From Paenibacillus sp. FSL R7-0345 (lineage in GTDB: Bacteria; Bacillota; Bacilli; Paenibacillales; Paenibacillaceae), in contig NZ_CP152002.1 of assembly GCF_038595055.1 (NCBI RefSeq), forward strand, positions 6,100,001 to 6,164,000: a stretch of DNA of 64,000 nt, read 5' to 3'. The notes beneath the pieces were generated by a model. The model saw only the letters and a list, made by a program, of their open reading frames with translations, did not search any database and had not been told where the DNA came from. Position numbers and translations under genes: made by a program. Below are positions 1 to 9,256 of the stretch, piece by piece. Within the stretch, counting starts at the first letter, position 1. Each line of letters opens with the position of its first letter.

Positions 1-826
<826 letters not shown>

Positions 827-1043
827 GTTTTTCCGAGTAGTTACCACACCCGAATTACTCCGAGGAAATAACCATCCGAAAACTATCGAAAAGAGCGATT
901 GCTCATTTTGAAACATCTGACGAGAATTTACATTCTCTACTTTTGGATCTCACCGAAGTGATTTCCGATACTCACTCGTTGTTCAGTTTTCAAAGATCAA
1001 GCACGTCGTCGCTTGCGATGTTCTCGTCAGCAGCGACCTTTAT
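827..1043 (-). other. rRNA operon leader (transcribed spacer before 16S)
   Basis: This non-coding stretch lies between the rrn promoters and mature 16S. It contains TTGATCTTTGAAAACTGAAC (1000 to 981, minus strand), the kind of leader or boxA-like element commonly seen before Bacillales rRNA genes and associated with antitermination and processing. No protein gene is credible here; between the upstream promoter and ygxA (1182-1291) I see nothing definite. Confidence 0.7.
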
Positions 1044-1073
1044 AATATATCATGTCGCCCTCATTTTTGTCAA
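1044..1073 (-). promoter_or_regulatory. rrn promoter P2 (sigma-A)
   Basis: On the minus strand a perfect -35 TTGACA (1073-1068) is followed after 18 bases by TATATT (1049-1044). It lies about 220 bases before the mature 16S end. A strong consensus -35 close to 16S fits the downstream member of a tandem rRNA promoter pair. Confidence 0.85.
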
Positions 1074-1151
1074 CATCTTTTTTTGAATTTCTTTTTTCCG
1101 TTGATCACCATCTGCTGTTCAGCTTGACGGTGTGTCGGAGGGACGAGTTAT

Positions 1152-1181
1152 AATTTATCACAGATTTAACACCCGAGTCAA
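1152..1181 (-). promoter_or_regulatory. rrn promoter P1 (sigma-A)
   Basis: On the minus strand TTGACT (1181-1176), an 18-base spacer and TAAATT (1157-1152) lie about 108 bases upstream of P2. Tandem promoters are typical of rRNA operons. The -10 is weaker than that of P2, so this call is less sure. Confidence 0.65.
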
Positions 1182-1291
1182 CCCTAAATATTTCGTTTTA
1201 TTTTTCTGCGTTAAAGGCCTGCTTTTACATTACAAACAAACAAAAAAAGAGAGCGTATTTCCTCTCCTTAGCTTAACCTGTACAGCTATAT

Positions 1292-2167
1292 TTATAATGT
1301 GTAACGGACCGTATGTCCTTCAGAAGCATCTTTAGACCAGGCTGTGATCTCTCTTATCTGTGAGCGGGATACCAGCTTGCGCAGTACCAGCGGCAGTTCT
1401 GCACCAAGCGGACTGAGACCCGAATGCTGTAATAACTCCTTAATACTCCACGATTCTTTGCGGCTCCCGAGAATGTTCAGCAGCAACCCGCAACAGTCGG
1501 ACATCTTGGACATAAGGGCAAATTCGCAGGCAAGCAGAATCAGCTCAATTCTTTGATCCAGTGTTTCGGTACTCACTGTAAGTTCTTCATACAGCTTATG
1601 GACCGGGGTATTAAGGCTCTTTACTTGCTCCCACACCGCCGGATTCGGGAAGCAGCCTGCTTCACTGACTTCAATACGAGCCCAGTGATACAAGGCCATA
1701 AGCACACAATTGTACGCATCCATCGTACAGCAGGCTTCGATATAGCGCTTGGATTTTACATACATATGCAGGAACCGGGCAAATTCCATGAACAGCACGC
1801 GATCTTTAAGCGGCCCCTGAAACCGGATAATCTCCCGCCTCATCTCACCCAATATCCCTTTGGGGTCCCAGATAACTTCACCTGTTATAAGACTGGTCAG
1901 TAATTCGTTGTTATCACCTGCCAAAACAGCCCGTTCCAGCGCAGGCAAACCAACATGAACTGTCTGTGTCCGTCTCTCTCCGGCAATCGTATGGGTCAAA
2001 ATCCGTTCTTTCTCCTGCTCCGCGTGCAGCATCAGTACCACCATATCAAAATCATGGAGCAGCGCGCTCTGAAACGGAGCGTTACCTTTTTGCCGCAATG
2101 CTACGGCGCCCAGGACACTTTCATCAAACGTTTCTCCACTCAACAGGGTCAAATTGGACAGTTCCAT
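1292..2167 (-). CDS. ygxA: YgxA-type nucleotidyltransferase-like protein
   Basis: This is a soluble protein of about 291 residues matching the YgxA nucleotidyltransferase-like family; its biochemical role is not established. The start is set at the internal ATG at 2167, because GGAGGG sits 4-5 bases upstream of it while the further upstream TTG and ATG codons have no ribosome binding site. The family call rests partly on position: in B. subtilis ygxA lies between perR/ygzB and an rRNA operon, and the same neighbours occur here. I see no obvious membrane segment or signal peptide. It is transcribed toward the rrn promoters in the same direction as the rRNA. Confidence 0.75.
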   Translation of the reverse strand: MELSNLTLLSGETFDESVLGAVALRQKGNAPFQSALLHDFDMVVLMLHAEQEKERILTHTIAGERRTQTVHVGLPALERAVLAGDNNELLTSLITGEVIWDPKGILGEMRREIIRFQGPLKDRVLFMEFARFLHMYVKSKRYIEACCTMDAYNCVLMALYHWARIEVSEAGCFPNPAVWEQVKSLNTPVHKLYEELTVSTETLDQRIELILLACEFALMSKMSDCCGLLLNILGSRKESWSIKELLQHSGLSPLGAELPLVLRKLVSRSQIREITAWSKDASEGHTVRYTL

Positions 2168-2296
2168 GCTTCCCTCCATCAAATTTGGCGATTTTGCGTC
2201 ACGTCAGTTATAATTCTCTTTAAATATTAATATTCTACATATCCATGTCAGTTCCTTCTGAACGTCCGAACTATATTTAGTTAGGAGCCACTAATC

Positions 2297-2665
2297 ATGA
2301 AGATAAAATCGGCTAAAATCAATGCTTTCCGCACCTGGGGACTGCTGCTGACCATGCTTGGAATGGGCCTTATGATTGCCGGGACTGCAGGAATCGTGTT
2401 CTGGGGATCAGCAGGTAAGGTGGCAGCGGCAATCGGACTGGTTATCGGTCTGATCTCCATGATGGCCAGTTTGGCCATCTACTTCTGGGCAGGCATGCTT
2501 TCAACGAGTGCAGTTCAGCTGGAGTGCCCTGAATGTCACAAACTGACCAAGATGCTGGGCAAAACCGACCGCTGCATGTTCTGCCATACTCTGCTCACCC
2601 GCGATCCCGCACAGGCAACTATTACAGCTGAGCAGCTTGAGAGTCAACAGCTCAAATCCCACTGA
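2297..2665 (+). CDS. ygzB: YgzB-type membrane protein (UPF0295 / DUF2614)
   Basis: This 122-residue membrane protein has two hydrophobic segments (about 15-37 and 42-66). A short C-terminal domain follows with two CxxC pairs (CPEC near residue 75 and CMFC near 92) that look like a zinc ribbon. The order of two helices then a Zn-ribbon, including the 'YFWAGMLST' stretch between them, is diagnostic of the UPF0295 YgzB family, whose function is unknown. The ATG follows TTAGGAGCCACTAATC, with AGGAG well placed. It is divergent from ygxA and convergent with the GH18 gene, sharing a bidirectional terminator with it. Confidence 0.9.
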   Translation: MKIKSAKINAFRTWGLLLTMLGMGLMIAGTAGIVFWGSAGKVAAAIGLVIGLISMMASLAIYFWAGMLSTSAVQLECPECHKLTKMLGKTDRCMFCHTLLTRDPAQATITAEQLESQQLKSH

Positions 2666-2737
2666 CAAGCCTCATGCACTTCTATCTTCTAATTATCTAC
2701 TCTCCCACTGAAAAATCACTGAAAAATGATTGAAAAT

Positions 2738-2780
2738 ATAAAAACAAGGTGCCCCCTATACGGGAACACCTTGTTTTTAT
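2738..2780. terminator. bidirectional Rho-independent terminator
   Basis: A perfect stem AAAACAAGGTG (2741-2751) / CACCTTGTTTT (2767-2777), extended by A-T pairs on both outer sides, has A-runs on one side and T-runs on the other. It lies between the convergent ygzB and GH18 genes and can serve both. Confidence 0.9.
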
Positions 2781-2795
2781 TATGATCAAAGCCGG

Positions 2796-4523
2796 CTATT
2801 TGTTTATTTCCTGCAGTGCTTTCCAGGCCTCGACCGTTCCGAAGCTGCGCGTCCAGGAGGCCACTCCGCCGAGCCCGAAGGACTTGGCTAGCTCAACTCT
2901 CGCTTTTAGGGAAACCTCGTCTTCAATCCAGATTTTCTGGAGATTTCCTTCTTCTTTGTACTCGACATAGTTCTGTCCTGCTTCACTATCGAAGGAAGGT
3001 GTCAGTTTCTTTTCTGCCAGAAGCTCCTGGACAGTCTTCATTCCGACAGCTTTGGAGCTGACCTTCATCTCACCCTTTTCCGTAGTCTCTGTCCAGATTC
3101 GCGTATATAGAGGCACACCAAGGATTATCTTCTCGGCAGGCACCTCGTCCTCCTTAATGATCCGGCTGATTGAGTTCTCAACCCACGGCAACGAGGCGAC
3201 AGAACCTGCTGTAGGGCTGGAAGCCCAATGTTCATCATAAGCCATGACCATTAAAAAGTCAGCTGTTGTACCAAGAGCCTTACGGTCCAGAAATAAGGAC
3301 CACATCTCACTATTGGACTTAGGGGTAACATCAATCGAAATAATCAGATTCTTGGCCTGGGCCATCGGCTTCAGTTCCCGCATAAACTGCGTAACATTGC
3401 CTCCATCCTTGGTATACACATTCTCAAAATCAATATTAATACCATCCAAATCATATAAATCAGCATATTCAAGCATCTGGACTATCGTCGTCATCCGTCT
3501 CTCATAGCTTGATAACGCCTCAGTGGTAAGATCGGCATCAAAGCTGTTACTGAGCAGCGCCCATACTTCCATGCCTTGCTTGTGAGCCCACTCTACATAG
3601 GCTTTATCCGCCTTACTTCGCACATTCCCGTCAACATCAACAATACTGAACCACGTCGGACTAACCACGTTAACCCCCGGAAGCTCACCGAAGTTTGCCG
3701 GGTTAGGCTTACGCTCATACACGGCTTCCCAGAACAGATTCACAGCCTTCCCTTTCCAGCTGCGTTCTGCACGCGTAGGTACGTACTCCCTCTGCTCCAC
3801 CGTCTTTTCTCCGTCAGCAGTAATGTCCTCGGCCTTGATAAATCCGGTATACCCGCTGTTCATCTGCACATACAGCCATTCCTCGTTCTCGGTAGCTGAA
3901 TGCCAGATCCGTACCACTGTACCCGGCGGCATATCCGCAATAATCGGCGCATGAATGGTCGGCCCCTTGCGCAATGCCTTTGTACGACCGCCCTCCTCGC
4001 CTTTTACTGTGCCAAGCTTTACGCTCTCACCGGCAGTCATCAGCAGAACAGCGCTGGTACTGCTATCCTCCTCTACTTCTAAACCATAGAGGTTCTCAAG
4101 GGAATCTGCCGGAAGATAGGTCACCCCGTCCTGTTCCTCAGGAGCAAGCCGGAGCTGAACAGGCTCGTTGTTGAGGCTTGCCGCGGTTGTATCCTCCTGC
4201 ATATATAGCAAATCATTATCTGTAGAAAGGATAACGGACTTGGTAGCTTCTTCATAACGGATGTCCGGGTCAACATACTCCTGCAAAAGCGGAAGCGGTA
4301 AAAGCAAGCCGTCACCGGTGCCGCTGGCAGAATAACCAGTCAATTGTCCTTTAACGAAAATAGGCTGCTGCACTCCATTCCAGTCCGGATCAATATGCTG
4401 ACGGTTTGGCAGTACATAAAAAGCAACCCAATAGGCGGCTGCAGCAATGATAACCAGTCCCAGGAAACGGCGAAGACGGCTTCCACGCTTGTTAGTGCGT
4501 CCTTGTCTCTGTCTGCTCTCCAA
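2796..4523 (-). CDS. membrane-anchored glycoside hydrolase family 18 with SH3 domain
   Basis: This is a 575-residue protein with a basic N-terminus and one membrane segment (about 19-38). A region of about 50-165 resembles a copper-amine-oxidase N-terminal-like fold, an SH3-type domain follows at about 165-237, and a GH18 TIM barrel spans about 255-575. The catalytic motif is DGINIDFE (residues 360-367: D360, D365, E367), as in the SleL/YaaH/YvbX peptidoglycan and spore-cortex N-acetylglucosaminidases. Start is TTG at 4523 with GGAGG 7 bases upstream. A cell-wall or spore-cortex role is inferred from family and anchoring; chitin as substrate cannot be excluded. It is inserted between ygzB and perR, which are close neighbours in B. 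subtilis. Confidence 0.85.
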   Translation of the reverse strand: MESRQRQGRTNKRGSRLRRFLGLVIIAAAAYWVAFYVLPNRQHIDPDWNGVQQPIFVKGQLTGYSASGTGDGLLLPLPLLQEYVDPDIRYEEATKSVILSTDNDLLYMQEDTTAASLNNEPVQLRLAPEEQDGVTYLPADSLENLYGLEVEEDSSTSAVLLMTAGESVKLGTVKGEEGGRTKALRKGPTIHAPIIADMPPGTVVRIWHSATENEEWLYVQMNSGYTGFIKAEDITADGEKTVEQREYVPTRAERSWKGKAVNLFWEAVYERKPNPANFGELPGVNVVSPTWFSIVDVDGNVRSKADKAYVEWAHKQGMEVWALLSNSFDADLTTEALSSYERRMTTIVQMLEYADLYDLDGINIDFENVYTKDGGNVTQFMRELKPMAQAKNLIISIDVTPKSNSEMWSLFLDRKALGTTADFLMVMAYDEHWASSPTAGSVASLPWVENSISRIIKEDEVPAEKIILGVPLYTRIWTETTEKGEMKVSSKAVGMKTVQELLAEKKLTPSFDSEAGQNYVEYKEEGNLQKIWIEDEVSLKARVELAKSFGLGGVASWTRSFGTVEAWKALQEINK

Positions 4524-4660
4524 AATATATCCTCCAAAACTATCAATAGATTTTCATTCTGATATCCAATTTTAAGTATACGCTATATTCAGCGCTTTGG
4601 TTTCGCAAATCTACTGGAAGAAGCGGCATTAACTGGCCGGCATATTGTAGTAAAACAAAA

Positions 4661-4694
4661 AACGTGCGGCAGCCGTTACCGGATACCACACGTT
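4661..4694 (-). terminator. terminator of perR
   Basis: On the minus strand the stem CCACACGTT / AACGTGCGG (one mismatch, inner GC pairs) is followed by TTTTTTGTTTT. It lies about 35 bases after the perR stop. Confidence 0.85.
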
Positions 4695-4729
4695 ATAAAT
4701 TACGCTTCCTGATATAAGCGTCTATACAG

Positions 4730-5161
4730 CTAGTGCTTCTTCTCACTACAGCCTTTGCAGACACCGTACATCTCCATCCGTAATCCGTGAACCTTGAAGC
4801 CTGTTGCCAGCTCGGCCGCATGCTCCACCTCATGAAGGGAGGGATAGCTGAAATCCTCAATTTTACCGCATTCCTGGCAGATGACATGATAATGATCGGA
4901 TACATTAGCATCGAAACGGCTGGAGTTATCGCCGTAGGTCAACTCACGCACCATTCCGGCTTCCATGAACATTTTCAAATTGTTGTACACCGTTGCCACG
5001 CTCATACTTGGAAACTGCGGCTCCAGCGCACGATAAATATCGTCTGCCGTAGGATGATTCAACGCTTCCATCAGATACGTCAAAATTGCATGACGCTGGG
5101 GTGTAATACGGACACCGGTAGTCTTCAATTGTTCCAATGCATGCTGTACGCCACTACCCAT
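4730..5161 (-). CDS. perR: peroxide-sensing repressor PerR (Fur family)
   Basis: This is a 143-residue winged-helix metalloregulator. All PerR metal ligands are visible: H36, D84, H90, H92 and D103 for the regulatory Fe/Mn site, and C95, C98, C135, C138 for structural zinc, each one position below B. subtilis numbering. Asp at 103, rather than the Glu usual in Fur, supports peroxide sensing. The ATG at 5161 is chosen over 5218 because GGTGG precedes it and the promoter -10 lies at 5218-5223, so the longer ORF would start at or before the transcript. PerR is known to repress catalase, Dps, ahpCF and often itself. Confidence 0.95.
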   Translation of the reverse strand: MGSGVQHALEQLKTTGVRITPQRHAILTYLMEALNHPTADDIYRALEPQFPSMSVATVYNNLKMFMEAGMVRELTYGDNSSRFDANVSDHYHVICQECGKIEDFSYPSLHEVEHAAELATGFKVHGLRMEMYGVCKGCSEKKH

Positions 5162-5217
5162 CAATTCCACCGCCTTTAAATTAAAGCCATAATGTAAGAT
5201 CCTAAAACTATACTGCA

Positions 5218-5247
5218 ATTGTAAAACCCGGCTTTGAATGTTGTCAA
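5218..5247 (-). promoter_or_regulatory. perR promoter (sigma-A)
   Basis: On the minus strand perfect TTGACA (5247-5242), 18 bases and TACAAT (5223-5218) lie between the stop of the DUF4097 gene and perR. It places the transcript start just upstream of the preferred perR start. Confidence 0.85.
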
Positions 5248-5260
5248 TGCACCAAGTACA

Positions 5261-5275
5261 TTATATTTATTATTA
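5261..5275. promoter_or_regulatory. candidate Per box
   Basis: TTATATTTATTATTA matches the Per box TTATAATnATTATAA at 12 of 14 defined positions. It lies 14 bases upstream of the perR -35, a location compatible with autoregulation. The region is AT-rich, so a chance match is possible. Confidence 0.5.
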
Positions 5276-5295
5276 TATAATAAAAATTACTTTTT

Positions 5296-7155
5296 TCAAT
5301 ATTCCTTCACATTTAAGCTGCTGTTTCCTTCCACACGCACCTTAAATTCACCCGTACCTACCTCGCCGGAGATCGTCTTTTTATCAATGGCCAATCCGGA
5401 AATGTCTGTGCTGATATTACCGTAGCCGCTCGATCCGTTCACTGCATAGTTGCCTGAAGCAGGCAGAGAAAGCGTAATATCCCCTACCGCGCTGTAGACC
5501 TCCCAGTCTCCTCCGAGCACCTCAGACCGAATGTTTATTGTGCCGTTCAGCGATTCCGCATGCAGCTTCGCCCTTGAGCCGTCAACTTCAAGGTTGCCGT
5601 TTTTGCTGGACAGGTTTACTTCATCCCCGCTGCCCGTAGCAGAAATATTGCCTACGACCGTAGAGAGCTTCAGCACTCCGGTAACATCCCAGGCATCCAT
5701 ACTTCCGCCGCCTGATGCAAGATCGACGTTTCCTTGAACTGTACGTGCCCGCACCGCACCGTTCAGTGTTTTTCCTTTTACATTTCCATAAATGCGGTGC
5801 AGAATCAGCTCTCCGTTGCCCGTTTCCAGAGCAATATCCTGAATCGCCTCAACATTCTGTAAAGTAATGCCGCCGTTCATCGTCCGCACATCCAGATTGA
5901 AGCGCCGGTCTTCCGGAAGCGAAATATCCAGATCGATACGCGGCTGGCGTTTGCCGGATTCACCATAGGCCTGGTATTGGGGAGTTATTTTAATGGTCGG
6001 CCCTTCCTCCACCTGAACAAAAGACTGCTCAGAGACCGCCTCGGCCTGCGCGCCTTCAAGCTCATCGACCCATACAGTCGCTATAATTTCAATATCCTCT
6101 ACAGCGGCACGGTGGATGAGAATATCTCCGTTAATACCGTCGACCGTAAGTTTGGAGGTGCCCAGCTCAACGGGTACAATTAGCGGCGCTTTTTCATACC
6201 TGTTACCCGTAGCTTCCCCGTAATCCACCGCAGCGACAGTCAGGTTCATACTGACCTTGTTCCACAAGTGTAAGTAGTGCTCCTGCTCGGCTACAATAAA
6301 TACGCTGGCCCCCAGAATTATTGCCGACAGCAGGCCGCGCAGGTCCATCCGGGGTCTCGGAGCTTTGATTGCTCTGCCTCTGCGGCGTGCAAACAAAGAT
6401 ATCAGCAGGTACTCCACACCCCACAGCACCGGAATCAGCGGCCACCATTTGAGCAGCAGCAGCATCGTTTCCGTACCGTTCAGCCAGTCCAGCAGCAGAA
6501 AAACACCTACACCAGCCAGCACTAAGGCGGCTGTATAACGGCCTACACGGCGCGGACGGCGTTCATCGCTTTTGCGGACCAGGATGCTCTTGGCTATCTC
6601 TCGTATCCCCAGCCACAGAGCACTAAGAATCAGCACTCCCGCAGTCAATGCCCCCGCATAGCCCTCAAAGAATTGCTGCAGCCAGAGAGGCTTTTGCCGG
6701 AAAAGAAACATGAGCGCCCCGCCAATCAGCAGCATCAGCCCGAAAGAGATCCCCGGTTCGCTGATCCAGGCTCTGGATCTCTTGACCGCTGTTATCGGCA
6801 ATTCCGGCTCAGATTCCTCCGGCAGCTGCAGGATACGGTCTGCAGACTGAAGGACATCAAATACATTGTAGAAATAAACAACCGGAATCAGCAGCGCGAG
6901 CAAAATAAGCAGCGGAACGTTGATCTGCATGCCGGTTGATGAGAAGTACAGCATAGCCGCGATGTCCAGTAAAATAATGAACAGGAAAGATATCCCCTTG
7001 CGGAAAAGTCCGAAATAAAGATGTCCGGATCCAGGGATAACAGCCGCCAGCAGCCCTGCTATAAATTTGCGCTTGCGGGGGCGTTTTTTCTGGCGTGGCG
7101 GGATTACAGGCGGCTTAGGCGGCATAACAGATTCATCCTGCTGTTCGGAACTCAT
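5296..7155 (-). CDS. polytopic membrane protein with C-terminal DUF4097 beta-helix domain
   Basis: This protein of about 619 residues has a Pro/Lys/Arg-rich cytoplasmic N-terminus (PPKPPVIPPRQKKR) and a TM2-like pair with 'AVIPGSGHLYFG'. Several more hydrophobic helices (to about residue 290) of the LiaI/LiaF-toast-rack kind follow, then an extracytoplasmic DUF4097 'head GIN' domain made of repeated short beta-turn units (NGGITLQN, NGELILHR, LNGAVRA, NGNLEVDG, LNGTINI). The ATG at 7155 has AAAGGAAG about 10 bases upstream. A TTG at 7200 that overlaps the previous stop (TTGA) is an alternative. It probably forms an operon with the GNAT gene. A role in envelope stress sensing is inferred from LiaF-like proteins only. 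Confidence 0.75.
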   Translation of the reverse strand: MSSEQQDESVMPPKPPVIPPRQKKRPRKRKFIAGLLAAVIPGSGHLYFGLFRKGISFLFIILLDIAAMLYFSSTGMQINVPLLILLALLIPVVYFYNVFDVLQSADRILQLPEESEPELPITAVKRSRAWISEPGISFGLMLLIGGALMFLFRQKPLWLQQFFEGYAGALTAGVLILSALWLGIREIAKSILVRKSDERRPRRVGRYTAALVLAGVGVFLLLDWLNGTETMLLLLKWWPLIPVLWGVEYLLISLFARRRGRAIKAPRPRMDLRGLLSAIILGASVFIVAEQEHYLHLWNKVSMNLTVAAVDYGEATGNRYEKAPLIVPVELGTSKLTVDGINGDILIHRAAVEDIEIIATVWVDELEGAQAEAVSEQSFVQVEEGPTIKITPQYQAYGESGKRQPRIDLDISLPEDRRFNLDVRTMNGGITLQNVEAIQDIALETGNGELILHRIYGNVKGKTLNGAVRARTVQGNVDLASGGGSMDAWDVTGVLKLSTVVGNISATGSGDEVNLSSKNGNLEVDGSRAKLHAESLNGTINIRSEVLGGDWEVYSAVGDITLSLPASGNYAVNGSSGYGNISTDISGLAIDKKTISGEVGTGEFKVRVEGNSSLNVKEY

Positions 7156-7196
7156 ATCGGGACTCTTCCTTTCACGAAAGGTATAGTTCTTCCTGC

Positions 7197-7667
7197 TCAA
7201 AGCTGCCCACCCCGGTAAAATTCAATCAGCTCCACTCCCGGAGCCACTTCCTCTACAGCTGCAGGAACAAAACCATGCTTTGTATATAGGGTCACAGCAG
7301 GGCGATTCAGTTTCCCTGTAGATACTATAAACTGTTCCATTGCGGAATGATGCCTGAAAATAAATTCCAGCAGACTTCCGGCTATACCTTGGCGGAAATG
7401 CTCAGGATTCACCATCATCCGGGTAACAGTCAGCTTGCCCGGCGTTTCCTCCAGAACAGCTGCGGCACCCAGCAGATCCCCGTTGTCATCCAGGCAGCCG
7501 TAGAATACCTCCTTGACCGCCGCCAGCATCTCTCTCGTCTCCAGCAGCGGAGGGATTTCATTGAAGCCGATGATCTCCGCCTCCAGCCGGTAGGCTTTAT
7601 GCTGAAGACTCCAGAGCTCGCTCAGGGTATACTCATCCTGCAGATCCAGCCTGACTATTGTATTCAT
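7197..7667 (-). CDS. GNAT family N-acetyltransferase
   Basis: This 156-residue protein has the GNAT core: a beta strand with 'LLGAAAVLEE', the 'VTRMMVNPEHFRQGIAGSLLEFIF' acetyl-CoA pyrophosphate loop (the Q/RxxGxG/A-type motif reads RQGIAG), and a C-terminal 'LYTKHGFVPA' strand. The ATG at 7667 is preferred over the longer ORF because AAGGGG lies 8 bases upstream. The substrate cannot be told from sequence. It sits directly upstream of the DUF4097 protein gene, overlapping its alternative start. Confidence 0.8.
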   Translation of the reverse strand: MNTIVRLDLQDEYTLSELWSLQHKAYRLEAEIIGFNEIPPLLETREMLAAVKEVFYGCLDDNGDLLGAAAVLEETPGKLTVTRMMVNPEHFRQGIAGSLLEFIFRHHSAMEQFIVSTGKLNRPAVTLYTKHGFVPAAVEEVAPGVELIEFYRGGQL

Positions 7668-7758
7668 CCGTACATTCCCCTTATATGCCAGCACAGGACC
7701 TGCCGTTGCCGACAAGCCCTGTGCTGAAGATCCTATAATAAATTACCCAAAACCGGTT

Positions 7759-9192
7759 CTATCCGTTCAATACTTCAGCCAGAAGTGTATTTACAAGGCC
7801 CGGATTGGCTTTGCCTTTGCTCTCTTTCATTACTTGTCCGACAAGGAAGCCGATTGCCTTCTGCTTGCCTGCCTTATAATCCTCTACAGACTGCGGATTC
7901 GCAGCTACGACTGCTTCGACAATTTGCTTGATCGCGCCTTCGTCACTGATCTGCACAAGCCCCTTCTCTTCAACAATAACTGCAGGGAGCTTGCCGCTTT
8001 CCAGCATTTCCTTGAATACGGTTTTGGCAATTTTGCTGCTGATCGTGCCTCCGGCAATCAGACCGATCATCTCGCCCAGCCCCTGCGGGGTAATCTTAAC
8101 CTGGGATAATTCCAGGCTGTTACTGTTCAGATACCCGAGCAGATCGCCCATCATCCAGTTGGCTACGGCTTTGGCATCCTTAGTATAAGCAAGGCTGCCC
8201 TCGAAGAAATCAGCCAGCAGTTTGGATGAGGTAAGCACGCCGGCATCATAGACGGGCAGTCCGAACTCTTCACTGTAGCGGGCCTGCCGGGCATCCGGCA
8301 ATTCCGGAATAGTCGAGCGGATGGATTCCTTCCAGGCATCATCAATGTGCAGGACAATCAGATCCGGGTCCGGGAAGTAGCGGTAATCATGAGCTTCTTC
8401 TTTGCCGCGCATGGACAGGGTTTTGCCCTGAGCCTCATCCCAGCGGCGGGTTTCCTGCACGACAACTCCGCCGTCATCCAGAATCTCGCCCTGGCGGAAC
8501 TGTTCATATTCTAATCCGCGCAGCACGCCGCGGAAGGAGTTCATATTCTTCAGCTCTGCACGGATGCCGAACTCTTCCTGGCCTACAGGGCGCAGACTGA
8601 TGTTGGCATCGCAGCGCATCGAGCCTTCTTCCATCTTGACGTCGGAGACATCGCAGTACTGCATAATCGCGCGGATCTTCTCAAGATAGGCGCGGGCCTC
8701 TTCAGGGGAGCGCAAATCCGGTTCGGAAACAATCTCGATCAGCGGTGTACCTACGCGGTTGAAGTCAACCAGTGAAGCAAAACCGCCGTCAACATGAGTC
8801 AGCTTACCGGCGTCCTCTTCCAGATGAAGACGGGTAATTCCGATGCGTTTGGTCTCACCATTAACCTCAATATCGATCCAGCCGTTCAGCCCGATCGGCT
8901 GATCGAATTGCGAGATCTGGTAGGCTTTTGGCGAATCGGGGTAAAAATAGTTCTTGCGGTCGAACTTGCTGACATCACCGATCGTGCAGTTCAGCGCCAT
9001 AGCCGCTTTCATTGCATATTCCACCGCCTGGCGGTTCAGGACCGGCAGCACGCCGGGATGTCCCAGGCAGACCGGGCAGGTATGGGTATTAGGCGGAGCT
9101 CCAAATTCTGTCGAGCAGCCGCAGAAAATTTTGGACTTGGTATGAAGCTCCACATGAACTTCCAGCCCGATGACCGTTTCGTATTTAGACAT
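7759..9192 (-). CDS. gatB: aspartyl/glutamyl-tRNA amidotransferase subunit B
   Basis: GatB of about 477 residues begins MSKYETVIGLEVHVEL and has the 'CPVCLGHPGVLPVLN' zinc/substrate region, 'FDRKNYFYPDSPKAYQISQ', 'TRLHLEEDAGK' and a YqeY-type C-terminal tail domain, all characteristic of the subunit. It activates the carboxylate of misacylated Glu-tRNAGln or Asp-tRNAAsn using ATP. The ATG at 9192 (MSKYET) is the conserved start; an upstream ATG at 9204 would leave no spacing to the AAGGGATGAG element. It is the last gene of gatCAB, 64 bases after gatA. Confidence 0.97.
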   Translation of the reverse strand: MSKYETVIGLEVHVELHTKSKIFCGCSTEFGAPPNTHTCPVCLGHPGVLPVLNRQAVEYAMKAAMALNCTIGDVSKFDRKNYFYPDSPKAYQISQFDQPIGLNGWIDIEVNGETKRIGITRLHLEEDAGKLTHVDGGFASLVDFNRVGTPLIEIVSEPDLRSPEEARAYLEKIRAIMQYCDVSDVKMEEGSMRCDANISLRPVGQEEFGIRAELKNMNSFRGVLRGLEYEQFRQGEILDDGGVVVQETRRWDEAQGKTLSMRGKEEAHDYRYFPDPDLIVLHIDDAWKESIRSTIPELPDARQARYSEEFGLPVYDAGVLTSSKLLADFFEGSLAYTKDAKAVANWMMGDLLGYLNSNSLELSQVKITPQGLGEMIGLIAGGTISSKIAKTVFKEMLESGKLPAVIVEEKGLVQISDEGAIKQIVEAVVAANPQSVEDYKAGKQKAIGFLVGQVMKESKGKANPGLVNTLLAEVLNG

Positions 9193-9256
9193 AAATGATC
9201 TCATCCCTTAAAAGTTTTGTGAGCTTGTACTTGTACACAGTCTTATCCGGCGGGAC